The notes under the pieces are model-generated. The model saw only the letters and a list, made by a program, of their open reading frames with translations. It made no database searches and was not told the DNA's origin. The translations under genes and the position numbers were made by a program. Of a DNA stretch of 64,000 nucleotides, positions 52,423 through 61,061 are shown in pieces. The DNA comes from Aromatoleum evansii (GTDB lineage: Bacteria > Pseudomonadota > Gammaproteobacteria > Burkholderiales > Rhodocyclaceae): positions 62,001 through 126,000 of the forward strand of contig NZ_WTVK01000006.1 in NCBI RefSeq assembly GCF_012910805.1, given 5' to 3'. Numbering within the stretch: the first letter of the stretch is position 1; every line of letters begins with the position of its first letter.

Positions 52423-53700
52423 TCATTTGCCGTTCATCATGGCCGGCAGCCAGGTCGAGATCTCAGGTACGGCGGCGATCGCGACGAGCACCATCATCAC
52501 CGCTGCAAGGAAGGGAATCGTCGCGGCGAAGAGCGCCCCCATGCGGATGTCGGCCTGCACCATGGCGATGTAGAGGCCCGGGCCGACCGGCGGCGTGACG
52601 AGGCCGATCACCGTCGCGACCGTGCACACGACCCCGAAATGGATCGGATCGATGCCGAGGCTGGTCACGACCGGCATCAGCAGCGGCACGACGACGATCA
52701 GCACGCTGATGCTCTCGAGGAACATGCCGAGAACCAGCATCAGCACGATCACCAGCAGCAGGAACACGAAGGGCGAATCGGTCAGGTTCTTCATATACTC
52801 GACGACGAGATCGGGCACGCTCTGGAAGGCGAGCACCCAGCTCAGGACCGAGGCCGCGGCGATGAGGCCGGTGATGGTCGCGGTGTTGGTGCCGACGTCG
52901 AAGAGGATCTTGCCCAGATCGCGGACGCCGATCTCGCGATAGACGAAGCCCAACACAAGCGCCATGACCGCGGCAATGGCGCCCGATTCGGTCGGCGTCA
53001 TCACGCCGGCCATGATGCCGCCGATGACGACGAGCGGAATCAGCGCCGGGACCAGGCCTTCGAGCAGAACCTTCACCGAGGCCGAGCGATCGCCGCGCTC
53101 GCCCGCGGGCAGGCCGGGACCGAAGATGCCGAAGCACATGATTACGAGCGCGAGCGCCGCGACGATCAGAAGGCCGGGGAGGATGCCGGCGATGAACAGC
53201 GGCGCAATGGGCTGCACCGCGACCACGCCGTAGATGATCATCAGCATCGACGGCGGGATGATCGGGCCCAGCAGGCCCGCCGACACCGTGACGGCGCCGG
53301 AGAACGCGCGGTTGTAACCGGTGCGCTCCATCGCCGGGATCATCACCTTGCTCATCACGCCGATCTGCGCGACCGCCGAGCCGAGGATGGACGCGGCCAT
53401 CGCGTTGGTGAAGAGGTTGGCGTAAGCCAGCCCGCCCTTCATGCTGCCGACCAGCACCTCGGCGACGGCGATGAGGCGTTGCGTGAGGCCCGCCTTGTTC
53501 ATGATCTCGCCGACCAGCAGGAACAGCGGGATCGCGAGCAGGCTGTTGATCTCGAGCGCGCCGTAGAGCTGGATGGGGATCGAATCGTACAGCACCGCGA
53601 GGTCGTTGGTGGCCATGAACACGACCGCGGCGATGAGGATGGTGCCGACGATGGGCAGGCCCGCGAAGAGCAGGCCGAAGAAGACGATCAGGGTGATCAT
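52423..53700 (-). CDS. dctM: TRAP transporter large permease
   Basis: 425 aa from the ATG at 53700, overlapping the (frameshifted) dctQ stop by 4 bp. About 12 helices with the DctM signatures LLVGEIMNKAGLTQRLI, LGSAVAQIGVMSKVMIPAMER, GPIIPPSMLMIIYG and GVVCTVATVIGLVTPPVGPGLY. It uses the sodium gradient to import an organic acid delivered by DctP. Last gene of the gentisate operon, so 3-hydroxybenzoate or gentisate is the probable cargo. Confidence 0.94.
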   Translation of the reverse strand: MITLIVFFGLLFAGLPIVGTILIAAVVFMATNDLAVLYDSIPIQLYGALEINSLLAIPLFLLVGEIMNKAGLTQRLIAVAEVLVGSMKGGLAYANLFTNAMAASILGSAVAQIGVMSKVMIPAMERTGYNRAFSGAVTVSAGLLGPIIPPSMLMIIYGVVAVQPIAPLFIAGILPGLLIVAALALVIMCFGIFGPGLPAGERGDRSASVKVLLEGLVPALIPLVVIGGIMAGVMTPTESGAIAAVMALVLGFVYREIGVRDLGKILFDVGTNTATITGLIAAASVLSWVLAFQSVPDLVVEYMKNLTDSPFVFLLLVIVLMLVLGMFLESISVLIVVVPLLMPVVTSLGIDPIHFGVVCTVATVIGLVTPPVGPGLYIAMVQADIRMGALFAATIPFLAAVMMVLVAIAAVPEISTWLPAMMNGK

Positions 53701-54196
53701 TTGACGGCTCCCTTGAGGGCAGCGCGGGCGTCGCGCAGGATGGCGGCGAACTGGTGCCAGGCCATCACCGCCATCGCAGCGGGAGCACCGAGTAGTTGTA
53801 CCAGCGGGGCAGCTGGGTGGTCGCGCCAAGCTCGACGCGCACCTCGGGACGGCTGACCCAGTCGAGGCCGAGCCAGCACACGAAGGCGAACAGGCCCAGC
53901 ATGACCAGCCCCAGCACCGCGAGCAGCGCGTGACGCGCGCGCGGACGCAGTGCCTGCGGCAGGAAGTCGATGGTGACGAGCTGGCCGTGATGCACCAGCA
54001 GCGACAGGCCGAAGAGGGTCGCGAAGACGAGGAGCTGCACCGAGATTTCCTCGGCCCAGAAGATCGGGGCACTGAAGAAATAACGCATGAACACCTGCGC
54101 GACCATGATGCAGGCGATCGTGGCCGTGAGCGCGATCACCAGGCCGCGCTCGATCGCGGCGAGGCCTTTGTCGGCCTTCTGAATGTGAGCAAACAT
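53697..54196 (-). pseudogene. dctQ: TRAP transporter small permease, one-base frameshift
   Basis: Reading from the ATG at 54196 gives a normal DctQ protein with four helices (FWAEEISVQLLVFATLFGLSLLVHHGQLV) to NYSVLPL, then out-of-frame RWR and a stop at 53765. In the next frame the sequence continues AMAVMAWHQFAAILRDARAALKGAVK and stops at 53697, overlapping dctM by 4 bp as expected. Inserting one C in the plus strand near 53776 (one G in the coding strand) restores a 166-aa protein. Either a recent mutation or a sequencing error. Confidence 0.88.
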
Positions 54197-54295
54197 CGGA
54201 TGGGTTCCCGTGTGGGGCGCGGCGAAGCGGAACGGCCCTCCCGGGCGGTTCCGCGCGTCGCTATGTGATGTCGATGAGTGTCCCGGAGGAGCGGA

Positions 54296-55270
54296 TCAGA
54301 GATCCTTCGCCTGCTTGTAGAAGTCGGCGATCAGCGGGTTCTTCGCGACGTACTGGTCGCGCACCTTGCCGCCCACCGCCTGGAAGGAGGCGATGTCGGC
54401 CTTCACGATGTTCGCGCCGTCGGCCTTTGCCTTCGCCAGGTTGGCCACGTCGGCGTCGATCGCGGTCTTGTAGCCCCACTGCTCGGCCTCCGCGACGACC
54501 TTGGCGATCATGTCGCGCTCGGCCTGGCTGCGGGTATCCCACCACTTCTTCGATACCACGATCACGGCCGGGAAGGCCATGTGGCCGGTGAGCGTCAGGT
54601 TCGGGGCCTGCTGGTGGAACTTGAGGCCGACCAGCGCGTCGAGGTCGATGTCGACCGCATCGAGCAGCTTGGTGGTCAGCGACGGCGCGACTTCGGACAG
54701 CGGCATCGCCGTCGGCGCGGCGCCGTTGGCGTTCCACCAGTCGTTGTACACGGGGCTGGGGAAGGAGCGGATCTTCTTGTTCGCGAGATCCTTCGCCGAG
54801 GCGACCGGCTGCACCGACAAAACGTGGCGCATGCCCGCGAAGGTGTAGCCGAGCCCGATCAGGCCGTGCTGCTCCAGGCGCTTGAGCATCTCCTTCGCGG
54901 CGGGCGTCTTCGCGGCGCGCGTGGCGTGCGCGACGTCCTTGAACACGTAGGGCAGCGACCAGCCGAGGAAGGACTCCTCGCGGTTGGAGAGCCCGCCGAC
55001 GGTGAACACGCCGAACTGTTGCGCGCCGGCCTGCATCAGGTTGATCATCTGCCCTTCGTTGCCGAGCTTCTGCAGCGGGCTCACGGCGATCTTCATCTTG
55101 CCGCCGGAGGCGGTCGCGAGATCGGCCGAGATCTTCTCCGACACCTGGTGCCACACATGGGTCGGCGGGGTGATGTGGCCGAGCTTGAGCGCCTGGGCCT
55201 GGGCACCGACCGCTGCGACGGACAGGGTGACGCCGGCAACCAGGGCGCGAACCATCTTCTTGATTTGCAT
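54296..55270 (-). CDS. dctP: TRAP transporter solute-binding protein
   Basis: 324 aa from the ATG at 55270, with GAGGAGA upstream. Signal peptide about 1-22 (MVRALVAGVTLSVAAVGAQA). DctP fold: LKLGHITPPTHVWHQVSEKI at the start, IRSFPSPVYNDWWNANGAAPTAMP, and the carboxylate-binding Arg in the KIRSFPSP region. Periplasmic. Lies between the maleylpyruvate isomerase and dctQ genes, supporting an aromatic acid ligand. Confidence 0.94.
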   Translation of the reverse strand: MQIKKMVRALVAGVTLSVAAVGAQAQALKLGHITPPTHVWHQVSEKISADLATASGGKMKIAVSPLQKLGNEGQMINLMQAGAQQFGVFTVGGLSNREESFLGWSLPYVFKDVAHATRAAKTPAAKEMLKRLEQHGLIGLGYTFAGMRHVLSVQPVASAKDLANKKIRSFPSPVYNDWWNANGAAPTAMPLSEVAPSLTTKLLDAVDIDLDALVGLKFHQQAPNLTLTGHMAFPAVIVVSKKWWDTRSQAERDMIAKVVAEAEQWGYKTAIDADVANLAKAKADGANIVKADIASFQAVGGKVRDQYVAKNPLIADFYKQAKDL

Positions 55271-55322
55271 TTCAGTCTCCTCGGGGTAACTGCTGTAACT
55301 GCTCGTTATCGGAATAAGGGGC

Positions 55323-55979
55323 TCACTTCGCGTCCGGCTGCAGGGCGGGGGCAGCGCGACGGAAGGCGTCGAGCTCGCCGCAGGCGCGGTCGATCGCAAC
55401 GATGTTGGGATACGGCGTCAGGTCGACATTGAAGCGGCGGGCGCTCTCGACCTGCGGGATCAGATACACGTCGGCAATCGTCGGCGCGTTGCCGAAGCAG
55501 AAGGCCCCGCGCGACGTGTCGGCCGCGAGCAGCGCTTCCAGGGCGTCGAAGCCGGCCGTGATCCAGGTGCCGCACCACGCCAGCACCGCCGCCTCGTCGC
55601 AGCCCAGGCTCTTGCGCAGGTATTCGAGGATGCGGCGGTTGTTGATCGGGTGGATGTCGCAGCCGACGATCGCCGCCAGCGCGCGCACGCGGGCGCGCTC
55701 CTCGGCGTTCGCGGGCAGCAGCGCGGGCGTCGGGTAACGCTCTTCGAGCCACTCGATGATCGCCGGCGACTGGATCAGCGTGAGGTCGCCCTCAGTTGCC
55801 TCCAACGTCAGCGCCGGCACCAGCGCCTGCGGATTCACCGCCTTGAAGGCGGCACCGAGGTGCTCCTCGGTGCGGAGATCCACCGGCACGTACTCGTAGT
55901 CGATGCCCTTCAGGTTCAGCGCGATGCGCAGGCGGTGCGAGGTGCCGCTGCGGAAGAAGTTGTAGAGCTTCATCGACAT
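55323..55979 (-). CDS. nagL: Maleylpyruvate isomerase, zeta-class GST
   Basis: 218 aa from the ATG at 55979. Zeta-class N-terminal domain MKLYNFFRSGTSHRLRIALNLKG, IQSPAIIEWLEERYPTP, and C-terminal IVGCDIHPINNRRILEYL. It isomerises maleylpyruvate to fumarylpyruvate using glutathione, the step between gentisate dioxygenase and fumarylpyruvate hydrolase. 8 bp after the hydroxylase gene. Confidence 0.92.
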   Translation of the reverse strand: MSMKLYNFFRSGTSHRLRIALNLKGIDYEYVPVDLRTEEHLGAAFKAVNPQALVPALTLEATEGDLTLIQSPAIIEWLEERYPTPALLPANAEERARVRALAAIVGCDIHPINNRRILEYLRKSLGCDEAAVLAWCGTWITAGFDALEALLAADTSRGAFCFGNAPTIADVYLIPQVESARRFNVDLTPYPNIVAIDRACGELDAFRRAAPALQPDAK

Positions 55980-55987
55980 TTTCCCGC

Positions 55988-57184
55988 TCAGTCCTTGGCG
56001 AGGCAGTTGTCGACATTCCAGCCGTACAGCCACTCCATCGCGTCGTAGAAGCGCTCCGGCGTGCGGCCCTTCCACAGGTCGTTGCGCACCAGGCGCTCGA
56101 CGCCCTTGGCGTGGTAGATGCGGCCCATCTCGCGCGAGGACAGCACGATGCGCGCGGTACGGGCGATGCGCGAGCGCTGGTAGAGATCGAAGGCCTTCTC
56201 GAAGTCATTGCCATTGACGCGCAGCGCTTCGCCCAGCGTCACGGCATCTTCGAGCGCCATGCAGGCACCCTGTGCCATGTACTGCGTCGTCGGGTGCGCG
56301 GCGTCGCCCAAGAGCGTCACGCGGCCGAAGGACCACTGGCCGATCGGCTCGCGGTCGGCGGTCGCCCAGCGCTTCCAGCTCTTCGGCAGGTCGATCAGCT
56401 GGCGCGCCTTCGGGCAGATGCCCTGAAAGTAGCTCTGCACCTCCTCGCGGCTGCCTTCGGTGACGCCCCACTCTTCCTTCTCGCGGCTATGGAAGGTCAC
56501 GACGACGTTGTACTGCTCGCCGCCGCGCAGCGGGTAATGCACGAGGTGGCAGTTCGGGCCGACCCAGATGCTCGCGGCATTCCACTGCAGGTTCTCGGGG
56601 AAGTCCTTCTTGTCGATCACGGCGCGATAGACGACATGGCCGGTCACGCGCGCCGGGTCATTGACGTATTGCGTCCGCACGACCGACTTCACGCCGTCCG
56701 CACCGATCAGCGCGACGCCGCGGAAGGCGTTGCCGTGCTGGTCATACACCGTGACGCCGTTCGCATCCTGCTCGACGCGCTGGACGTGGGTCGAGGTGCG
56801 GAATTCGACGCGACCGGTTTCCTGCGCGCCTTCGAGCAGCGACAGATGCACGTCCACGCGGTGAATCACCGCGTACGGGTTGCCGAAGCGCTTGCGAAAG
56901 GCCTCGCCGGTGGGGATGCGGCCGACGAGGGTCTCGTCGAGCGCGTCGTGCATGACCATCTCGTCGGTATACACCGCGCGGCCGCGGGCCTTCTCGCCGA
57001 CACCCAGGGCGTCGAAGGCGTGGAAGGCGTTGGGGCCGAGCTGGATGCCGGCGCCGATCTCGCCGATCTCGGCCGCCTGCTCCAGCACCAGCACCTGGAA
57101 GCCCTGGCGCACCAGCGCGAGTGCGGCTGCGAGGCCGCCGATGCCGCCGCCGGCGACGATTACGGGAAGTTGTTGCTCGGTCAT
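55988..57184 (-). CDS. 3-Hydroxybenzoate 6-monooxygenase
   Basis: 398 aa from the ATG at 57184, preceded by GGAGGAGA. GGGIGG FAD motif about residues 12-17, the DG motif ALIGADGVKSVVR, and GDAAHPTTQYMAQGACMALEDA. Length and motifs match the 3HB6H/XlnD/NagX group that converts 3-hydroxybenzoate to gentisate with NADH and O2. Operon context with gentisate dioxygenase makes this assignment strong, although salicylate 5-hydroxylation substitutes are not excluded. Confidence 0.9.
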   Translation of the reverse strand: MTEQQLPVIVAGGGIGGLAAALALVRQGFQVLVLEQAAEIGEIGAGIQLGPNAFHAFDALGVGEKARGRAVYTDEMVMHDALDETLVGRIPTGEAFRKRFGNPYAVIHRVDVHLSLLEGAQETGRVEFRTSTHVQRVEQDANGVTVYDQHGNAFRGVALIGADGVKSVVRTQYVNDPARVTGHVVYRAVIDKKDFPENLQWNAASIWVGPNCHLVHYPLRGGEQYNVVVTFHSREKEEWGVTEGSREEVQSYFQGICPKARQLIDLPKSWKRWATADREPIGQWSFGRVTLLGDAAHPTTQYMAQGACMALEDAVTLGEALRVNGNDFEKAFDLYQRSRIARTARIVLSSREMGRIYHAKGVERLVRNDLWKGRTPERFYDAMEWLYGWNVDNCLAKD

Positions 57185-57244
57185 GTGTGTCTCCTCCATC
57201 TCGTTCAGTGGCGGCGGAACGGCACGCGCTCCGCCGGCGATTCC

Positions 57245-57955
57245 TTACTCGGCCGCGCCGATCGTCAGCTCGATGTCGCCGACCTGGTCGACGTGGCCGG
57301 TGATGCGGTCACCGCTCTTCACCGCGCCGACACCTTCCGGCGTGCCGGTGTAGATCAGGTCGCCCGGCTCGAGGTGATAGAACTTCGACAGGTCGGCGAT
57401 CAGCTCGGGGATGCTCCAGATCAGCTGCGACAGGTCAGCGGTCTGACGGGTCTCGCCATTCACCTGCAGGTTGATCGCACCCGTGCCGAGCACGCCGAGA
57501 TTGCCGATCGGCACGATCTCGGTGCACACCGCAGACAGTTCGAAGTCCTTGCCCAGATCCCACGGACGGCCCTGCTCGCGGGCCACCAGCTGCAGGTCGC
57601 GGCGGGTCATGTCGAGGCCCGCGGCATAGCCGTAGATCAGTTTTTCAGCATCGGCCTCGGCGACGCGGAAGCCCGGCGCACCGATCGCGACGACCAACTC
57701 CATCTCGTAGTGGTAGTTCGAGGTGCCGGTCGGGTACGGCACGGTCGCGCCGGATTCAACCAGGGTCGAGGCCGCCTTCGTGAAATAGAAAGGCTGGGCG
57801 GTGGCCTTGTCGACCGGACGCCCCATCTCGACGGCATGGGCGTGGTAGTTGCGGCCGACGCAGAAGATGCGCTTCACCGGGTAGCGGGCTTCGATGCCTT
57901 TTACCGGCAGGGAATAGACCGGCGAGGGCGGGAAGAGGTATTGGGTGTCGGACAT
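57245..57955 (-). CDS. nagK: Fumarylpyruvate hydrolase
   Basis: 236 aa, FAH fold. IFCVGRNYHAHAVEMG near residue 30, metal-site acids in NYHYEMELVVAIG, QGRPWDLGKDFE and GDLIYTGTPEGVGAV. It cleaves fumarylpyruvate to fumarate and pyruvate, the last step of the glutathione-dependent gentisate pathway. Single-domain short form (about 235 aa), unlike the FAH at 5821. Confidence 0.93.
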   Translation of the reverse strand: MSDTQYLFPPSPVYSLPVKGIEARYPVKRIFCVGRNYHAHAVEMGRPVDKATAQPFYFTKAASTLVESGATVPYPTGTSNYHYEMELVVAIGAPGFRVAEADAEKLIYGYAAGLDMTRRDLQLVAREQGRPWDLGKDFELSAVCTEIVPIGNLGVLGTGAINLQVNGETRQTADLSQLIWSIPELIADLSKFYHLEPGDLIYTGTPEGVGAVKSGDRITGHVDQVGDIELTIGAAE

Positions 57956-58074
57956 TTGTTTAGTCTCTCGATGTCAGGACTTCGATAAGCCTGGTTGCAA
58001 TTAAGAAAGTTGGAGCGCTGCGCGCCTGCTCCCTCCCCTTCATGGGGGAGGAACACGGCCGGCAACGGAATCCA

Positions 58075-59115
58075 TCAGGCGCGCACTTCGTAGACGCCCA
58101 GCTTCTTGTGCAGCGGGCTTTCGTCGGCCACGAAGATGAAGGCCGGCTCGCTCGCGGAGCGGTTCTTCAGCGTCACCGGCGTATAGCCCGGTGCGCAGCA
58201 GGTATCCGCCGGCGACAGCGCGAAGCGGCTGGCCTCGATCGCGACCTCGGCGCTGCCCTCGATCAAGTGGAACACCATCGCCGGCGAGCGCGCGGGCAGG
58301 TTCAGCGTCTCGCCCGGGCGCAGCATCAGGGCGGAGAAACCGAGGATGTTCTGGCAGTCGGAGCCGTTCTCAGGATTCACATAGGCGACCTGCACAGCCT
58401 CGACGTCCGGTTGCGACTCGGCCAGGCTCAGCAGCGCGGCGCGGGCATCGGCCCAGGGGTAACGCAGCATCGGGTAGCGGCGCGCGCTGCCGCGCGAGAA
58501 CACCGGCGAGGGCACGATACCGCCGCGGACGTAGCTGCGCTCGAGGCGCGTGCCGGTCACCTGCTGCTCCTTGCCTTCGACCGCATAGGACGTTTCCGTG
58601 TAATACACCAGCGGCAGGTCCAACACGTCGAGCCACACCACCGGCTCCTTGCCGTCGTGGCCATGCTCGTGCCACAGGCCGGTCGGAGTCAGGATCAGGT
58701 CGCCGCGGCTCATCGGGCACTTCTCGCCGTCGACCGTCGTATAGGCGCCCTCGCCTTCGACAATCATGCGCACCGCGTTCGGGGTATGCTTGTGCGACGG
58801 CGCCCACTCGCCCGGCAGCAGCAGCTGCATGCCGAGGTAGATCGCCGCGCTCGCCTGCATCTTCTCCAGCCCGTGGCCGGGGTTGGCGAGCACCAGCACG
58901 CGGCGCTCCGCCTTTTCGATCGGGGTGAATTCGCCAGCCTGCAGCAGCAGCGGGCGCAACGCCTCGTATGACCACATCACCGGCTGCGTACGACGCGAAG
59001 GCGTGCCCGGGGGCAGCACCGCGCGCAGGCTGGGCCACAGCGGCACCAGGTTCTGTGCGCCGAGGGACTCGCGGTAGGCGAGCGGCAGATCTTCGAGACG
59101 ACCAAGTTCCTGCAT
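58075..59115 (-). CDS. nagI: Gentisate 1,2-dioxygenase
   Basis: 346 aa from the ATG at 59115, with GGAGGAG upstream. Bicupin; iron ligands His108 and His110 (PSHKHTPNAV) and His149 (GLWHEHG) have the 2/39 spacing of known gentisate dioxygenases (His119, His121, His160). Opens gentisate to maleylpyruvate with O2. First gene of the leftward operon, divergent from the LysR regulator. The gap between it and the hydrolase gene is 119 bp. Confidence 0.95.
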   Translation of the reverse strand: MQELGRLEDLPLAYRESLGAQNLVPLWPSLRAVLPPGTPSRRTQPVMWSYEALRPLLLQAGEFTPIEKAERRVLVLANPGHGLEKMQASAAIYLGMQLLLPGEWAPSHKHTPNAVRMIVEGEGAYTTVDGEKCPMSRGDLILTPTGLWHEHGHDGKEPVVWLDVLDLPLVYYTETSYAVEGKEQQVTGTRLERSYVRGGIVPSPVFSRGSARRYPMLRYPWADARAALLSLAESQPDVEAVQVAYVNPENGSDCQNILGFSALMLRPGETLNLPARSPAMVFHLIEGSAEVAIEASRFALSPADTCCAPGYTPVTLKNRSASEPAFIFVADESPLHKKLGVYEVRA

Positions 59116-59207
59116 TCCTGACTCCTCCATCGGGATATCGCCGCCGGCTAGGTGAAAAACCTTTGCGCTAAATCAAAGCGTGCAGCGATTCGTTGTGATG
59201 GAGCGCA

Positions 59208-59225
59208 ATTTATCGATCGATAAAT
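59208..59225. promoter_or_regulatory. 18-bp perfect palindrome in the LysR-gentisate promoter region
   Basis: ATTTATCGATCGATAAAT, 93 bp upstream of the gentisate dioxygenase start and 60 bp before the LysR start. It contains T-N11-A cores and is the likely main LysR site. Confidence 0.65.
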
Positions 59226-59257
59226 ATTCCGTCGAGGCAATGCATGGAATAATATGA

Positions 59258-59272
59258 ATTCGAATTTCGAAT
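59258..59272. promoter_or_regulatory. Second palindrome next to the LysR start
   Basis: ATTCGAA-T-TTCGAAT, perfect seven-base arms, 13 bp before the LysR ATG; probably used in autoregulation. Confidence 0.55.
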
Positions 59273-59284
59273 AATAATCGCGCG

Positions 59285-60211
59285 ATGAACACCCCCGAGC
59301 TTCGCCTGCTGCAAGTCTTCGATGCGATCCACAAGACCCGGAGCGTGAGCCGTGCCGCGGAGTTGCTGGAACTGGGCCAACCCGCCGTCAGCATCGCGCT
59401 CGGCAAGCTGCGCGAGCATTTCTCGGATCCCCTGTTCGTACGCACCTCGAGCGGCATGGAGCCGACGCCGCTCGCCGACGAGCTGGTGCAGCCGATCCGC
59501 CATGCGCTCGATGCATTCGACGCGGCGCTGGGCCACCGCAGCAGCTTCGACCCCGCCACGTCGGAGCGGAGCTTCCGCATCTGCATGACGGACATTACCC
59601 ACCTGGTGCTGCTGCCTCGCCTGTGGGGCCAACTGCGCGCCACCGCGCCGGGCATCCGGATCCAGATCTCGCCGCTGGACGACGACACCGGCCGCAAGCT
59701 GGAAGCGGGCGAAGCCGACCTTGCCGTCGGCTTCATTCCCGCGCTGGAAGCGGGCTTCTATCAGCAGGCGCTCTTCCGCCAGCAGTACGTGTGTCTCGCC
59801 AGCGCCGACCACCCACGCATCCATGGGGGTCTGACGCGCGAACAGTTCGAGGCGGAAGACCACGCCGTCTTCCGCACCACCGGCACGGGTCACCAAGTGA
59901 TCGAGCAGGAAATCGCCCGCCAGGGCATCAAACGCCGCATCGTGCTCGACATCCCGAACTTCCTCGGAGCGGCCTTCGTCGTCGAGCACACCGACCTGCT
60001 GATGACCGTGCCGCGCAGGCTGGGGGAACTGCTGCGCGGTCGCGGCGAATTCAGCGTCCTGCCCGTGCCCTTCCCGCTACCCGATTACACGATCAAGCAG
60101 CACTGGCACGCGCGCTTCCACCACGACCCGGGCAATCGCTGGCTGCGCAGCCTGATCGCCAGCCTGATGTCCGAATCCGGCCTGCGGCCGCAGGAAGGCG
60201 ACGGCCGCTAG
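59285..60211 (+). CDS. LysR family regulator of the gentisate operon
   Basis: 308 aa. Winged helix about residues 1-62 (LRLLQVFDAIHKTRSVSRAAELLELGQPAVSIALGKLREHF), effector domain about 90-300. It is of the NahR/NagR/LinR group, matching a salicylate- or benzoate-type inducer. Its last 4 bp overlap the stop of the convergent DUF364 gene. Confidence 0.94.
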   Translation: MNTPELRLLQVFDAIHKTRSVSRAAELLELGQPAVSIALGKLREHFSDPLFVRTSSGMEPTPLADELVQPIRHALDAFDAALGHRSSFDPATSERSFRICMTDITHLVLLPRLWGQLRATAPGIRIQISPLDDDTGRKLEAGEADLAVGFIPALEAGFYQQALFRQQYVCLASADHPRIHGGLTREQFEAEDHAVFRTTGTGHQVIEQEIARQGIKRRIVLDIPNFLGAAFVVEHTDLLMTVPRRLGELLRGRGEFSVLPVPFPLPDYTIKQHWHARFHHDPGNRWLRSLIASLMSESGLRPQEGDGR

Positions 60212-61047
60212 ATTCGAGCGAGCAAAGCCTCGAAACCCGGATACACGTCCGCCGCAATGGCGAACTTGCGTGCGTACGCACCGCGTTCGCCGCCGCTGCG
60301 CAGCGCATCGACAAAGCCCTCCCGATCATGCACCCAGCTTCCGCCCACCAGCGTCACACCACGGGCGAACAGCGCGTCGGGCAGGCAACCCGCGCTCGGC
60401 CCGATCATCGCGAACCAGCGCGCGTCGCCGCAGAAGCCCAGCATGTGGTCGAGGGTGTCGTTGAGCAGCAGCGTGCTGGTCGACAGCACCTTGCGGCAAC
60501 CCGCCAGCTCCGCCGGATCGAGCGTCACGCGATAGCCATCCCGGTCGCCGGCCAATTCCGCCTTCAGCTCCACCACCGTGAGCTGCGCGCCGCACTTCAG
60601 GATGCGGCCGAGGAGGGGCGTAAACAGGCCTATCATGCCGATGCGCTCGCCCGGCTGCAGGTCCAGACCGCCGATCGAATCGGCGCTGGTATCCGGCCGG
60701 TACCCGGCGCGGTCGAAGAAGCAGCGCGTCACGGCGTTCGCAGCGGCGAAACCGAGCGTGCGCAGGATGCCGCTGCCGCCCGCGTAGGCACGGGCGAGTT
60801 CGAGCGCATCTGCCCCTGCGAGGGCAAAACCGTCCTCCCCGGCGCGCATGCGCGCCAGCGTGTCGTCGAGCAGCACGTAGGACAGCCCCAGCGAACCGTC
60901 CTCGAGCTCCAGCGCGCAGAACTCCCCGCGGTCGCCCGGTAGCGGATCGACGCTGGCCGGCGGCAGATGCAGCGCGCGCACCCGCGGCAGGGGTCCGCGT
61001 GCGGCGATGCGTTCGAGTTGAGCGAGGTAGGTTTCGGCAAAGTTCAT
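60208..61047 (-). CDS. DUF364 protein, putative metal chelation
   Basis: 279 aa. N-terminal enolase-like segment, then a Rossmann-type domain (RIGMIGLFTPLLGRILKCGAQLTVVELK, STLLLNDTLDHML, WFAMIGPSAGCLPDALFARG). DUF364 (heavy-metal chelation domain) proteins are linked to metal-centre biogenesis in other genomes. It lies 14 bp downstream of the VWA protein gene and so belongs to the VWA/AAA+ operon. Confidence 0.85.
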   Translation of the reverse strand: MNFAETYLAQLERIAARGPLPRVRALHLPPASVDPLPGDRGEFCALELEDGSLGLSYVLLDDTLARMRAGEDGFALAGADALELARAYAGGSGILRTLGFAAANAVTRCFFDRAGYRPDTSADSIGGLDLQPGERIGMIGLFTPLLGRILKCGAQLTVVELKAELAGDRDGYRVTLDPAELAGCRKVLSTSTLLLNDTLDHMLGFCGDARWFAMIGPSAGCLPDALFARGVTLVGGSWVHDREGFVDALRSGGERGAYARKFAIAADVYPGFEALLARI

Positions 61048-61061
61048 GCGGAATTCTCCGT

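Noticed and set aside
53701-54072. Fusion-like N-terminal extension of dctM to 54072
   Set aside because: It reads dctQ in a wrong frame; normal DctM starts at 53700 with the usual overlap.
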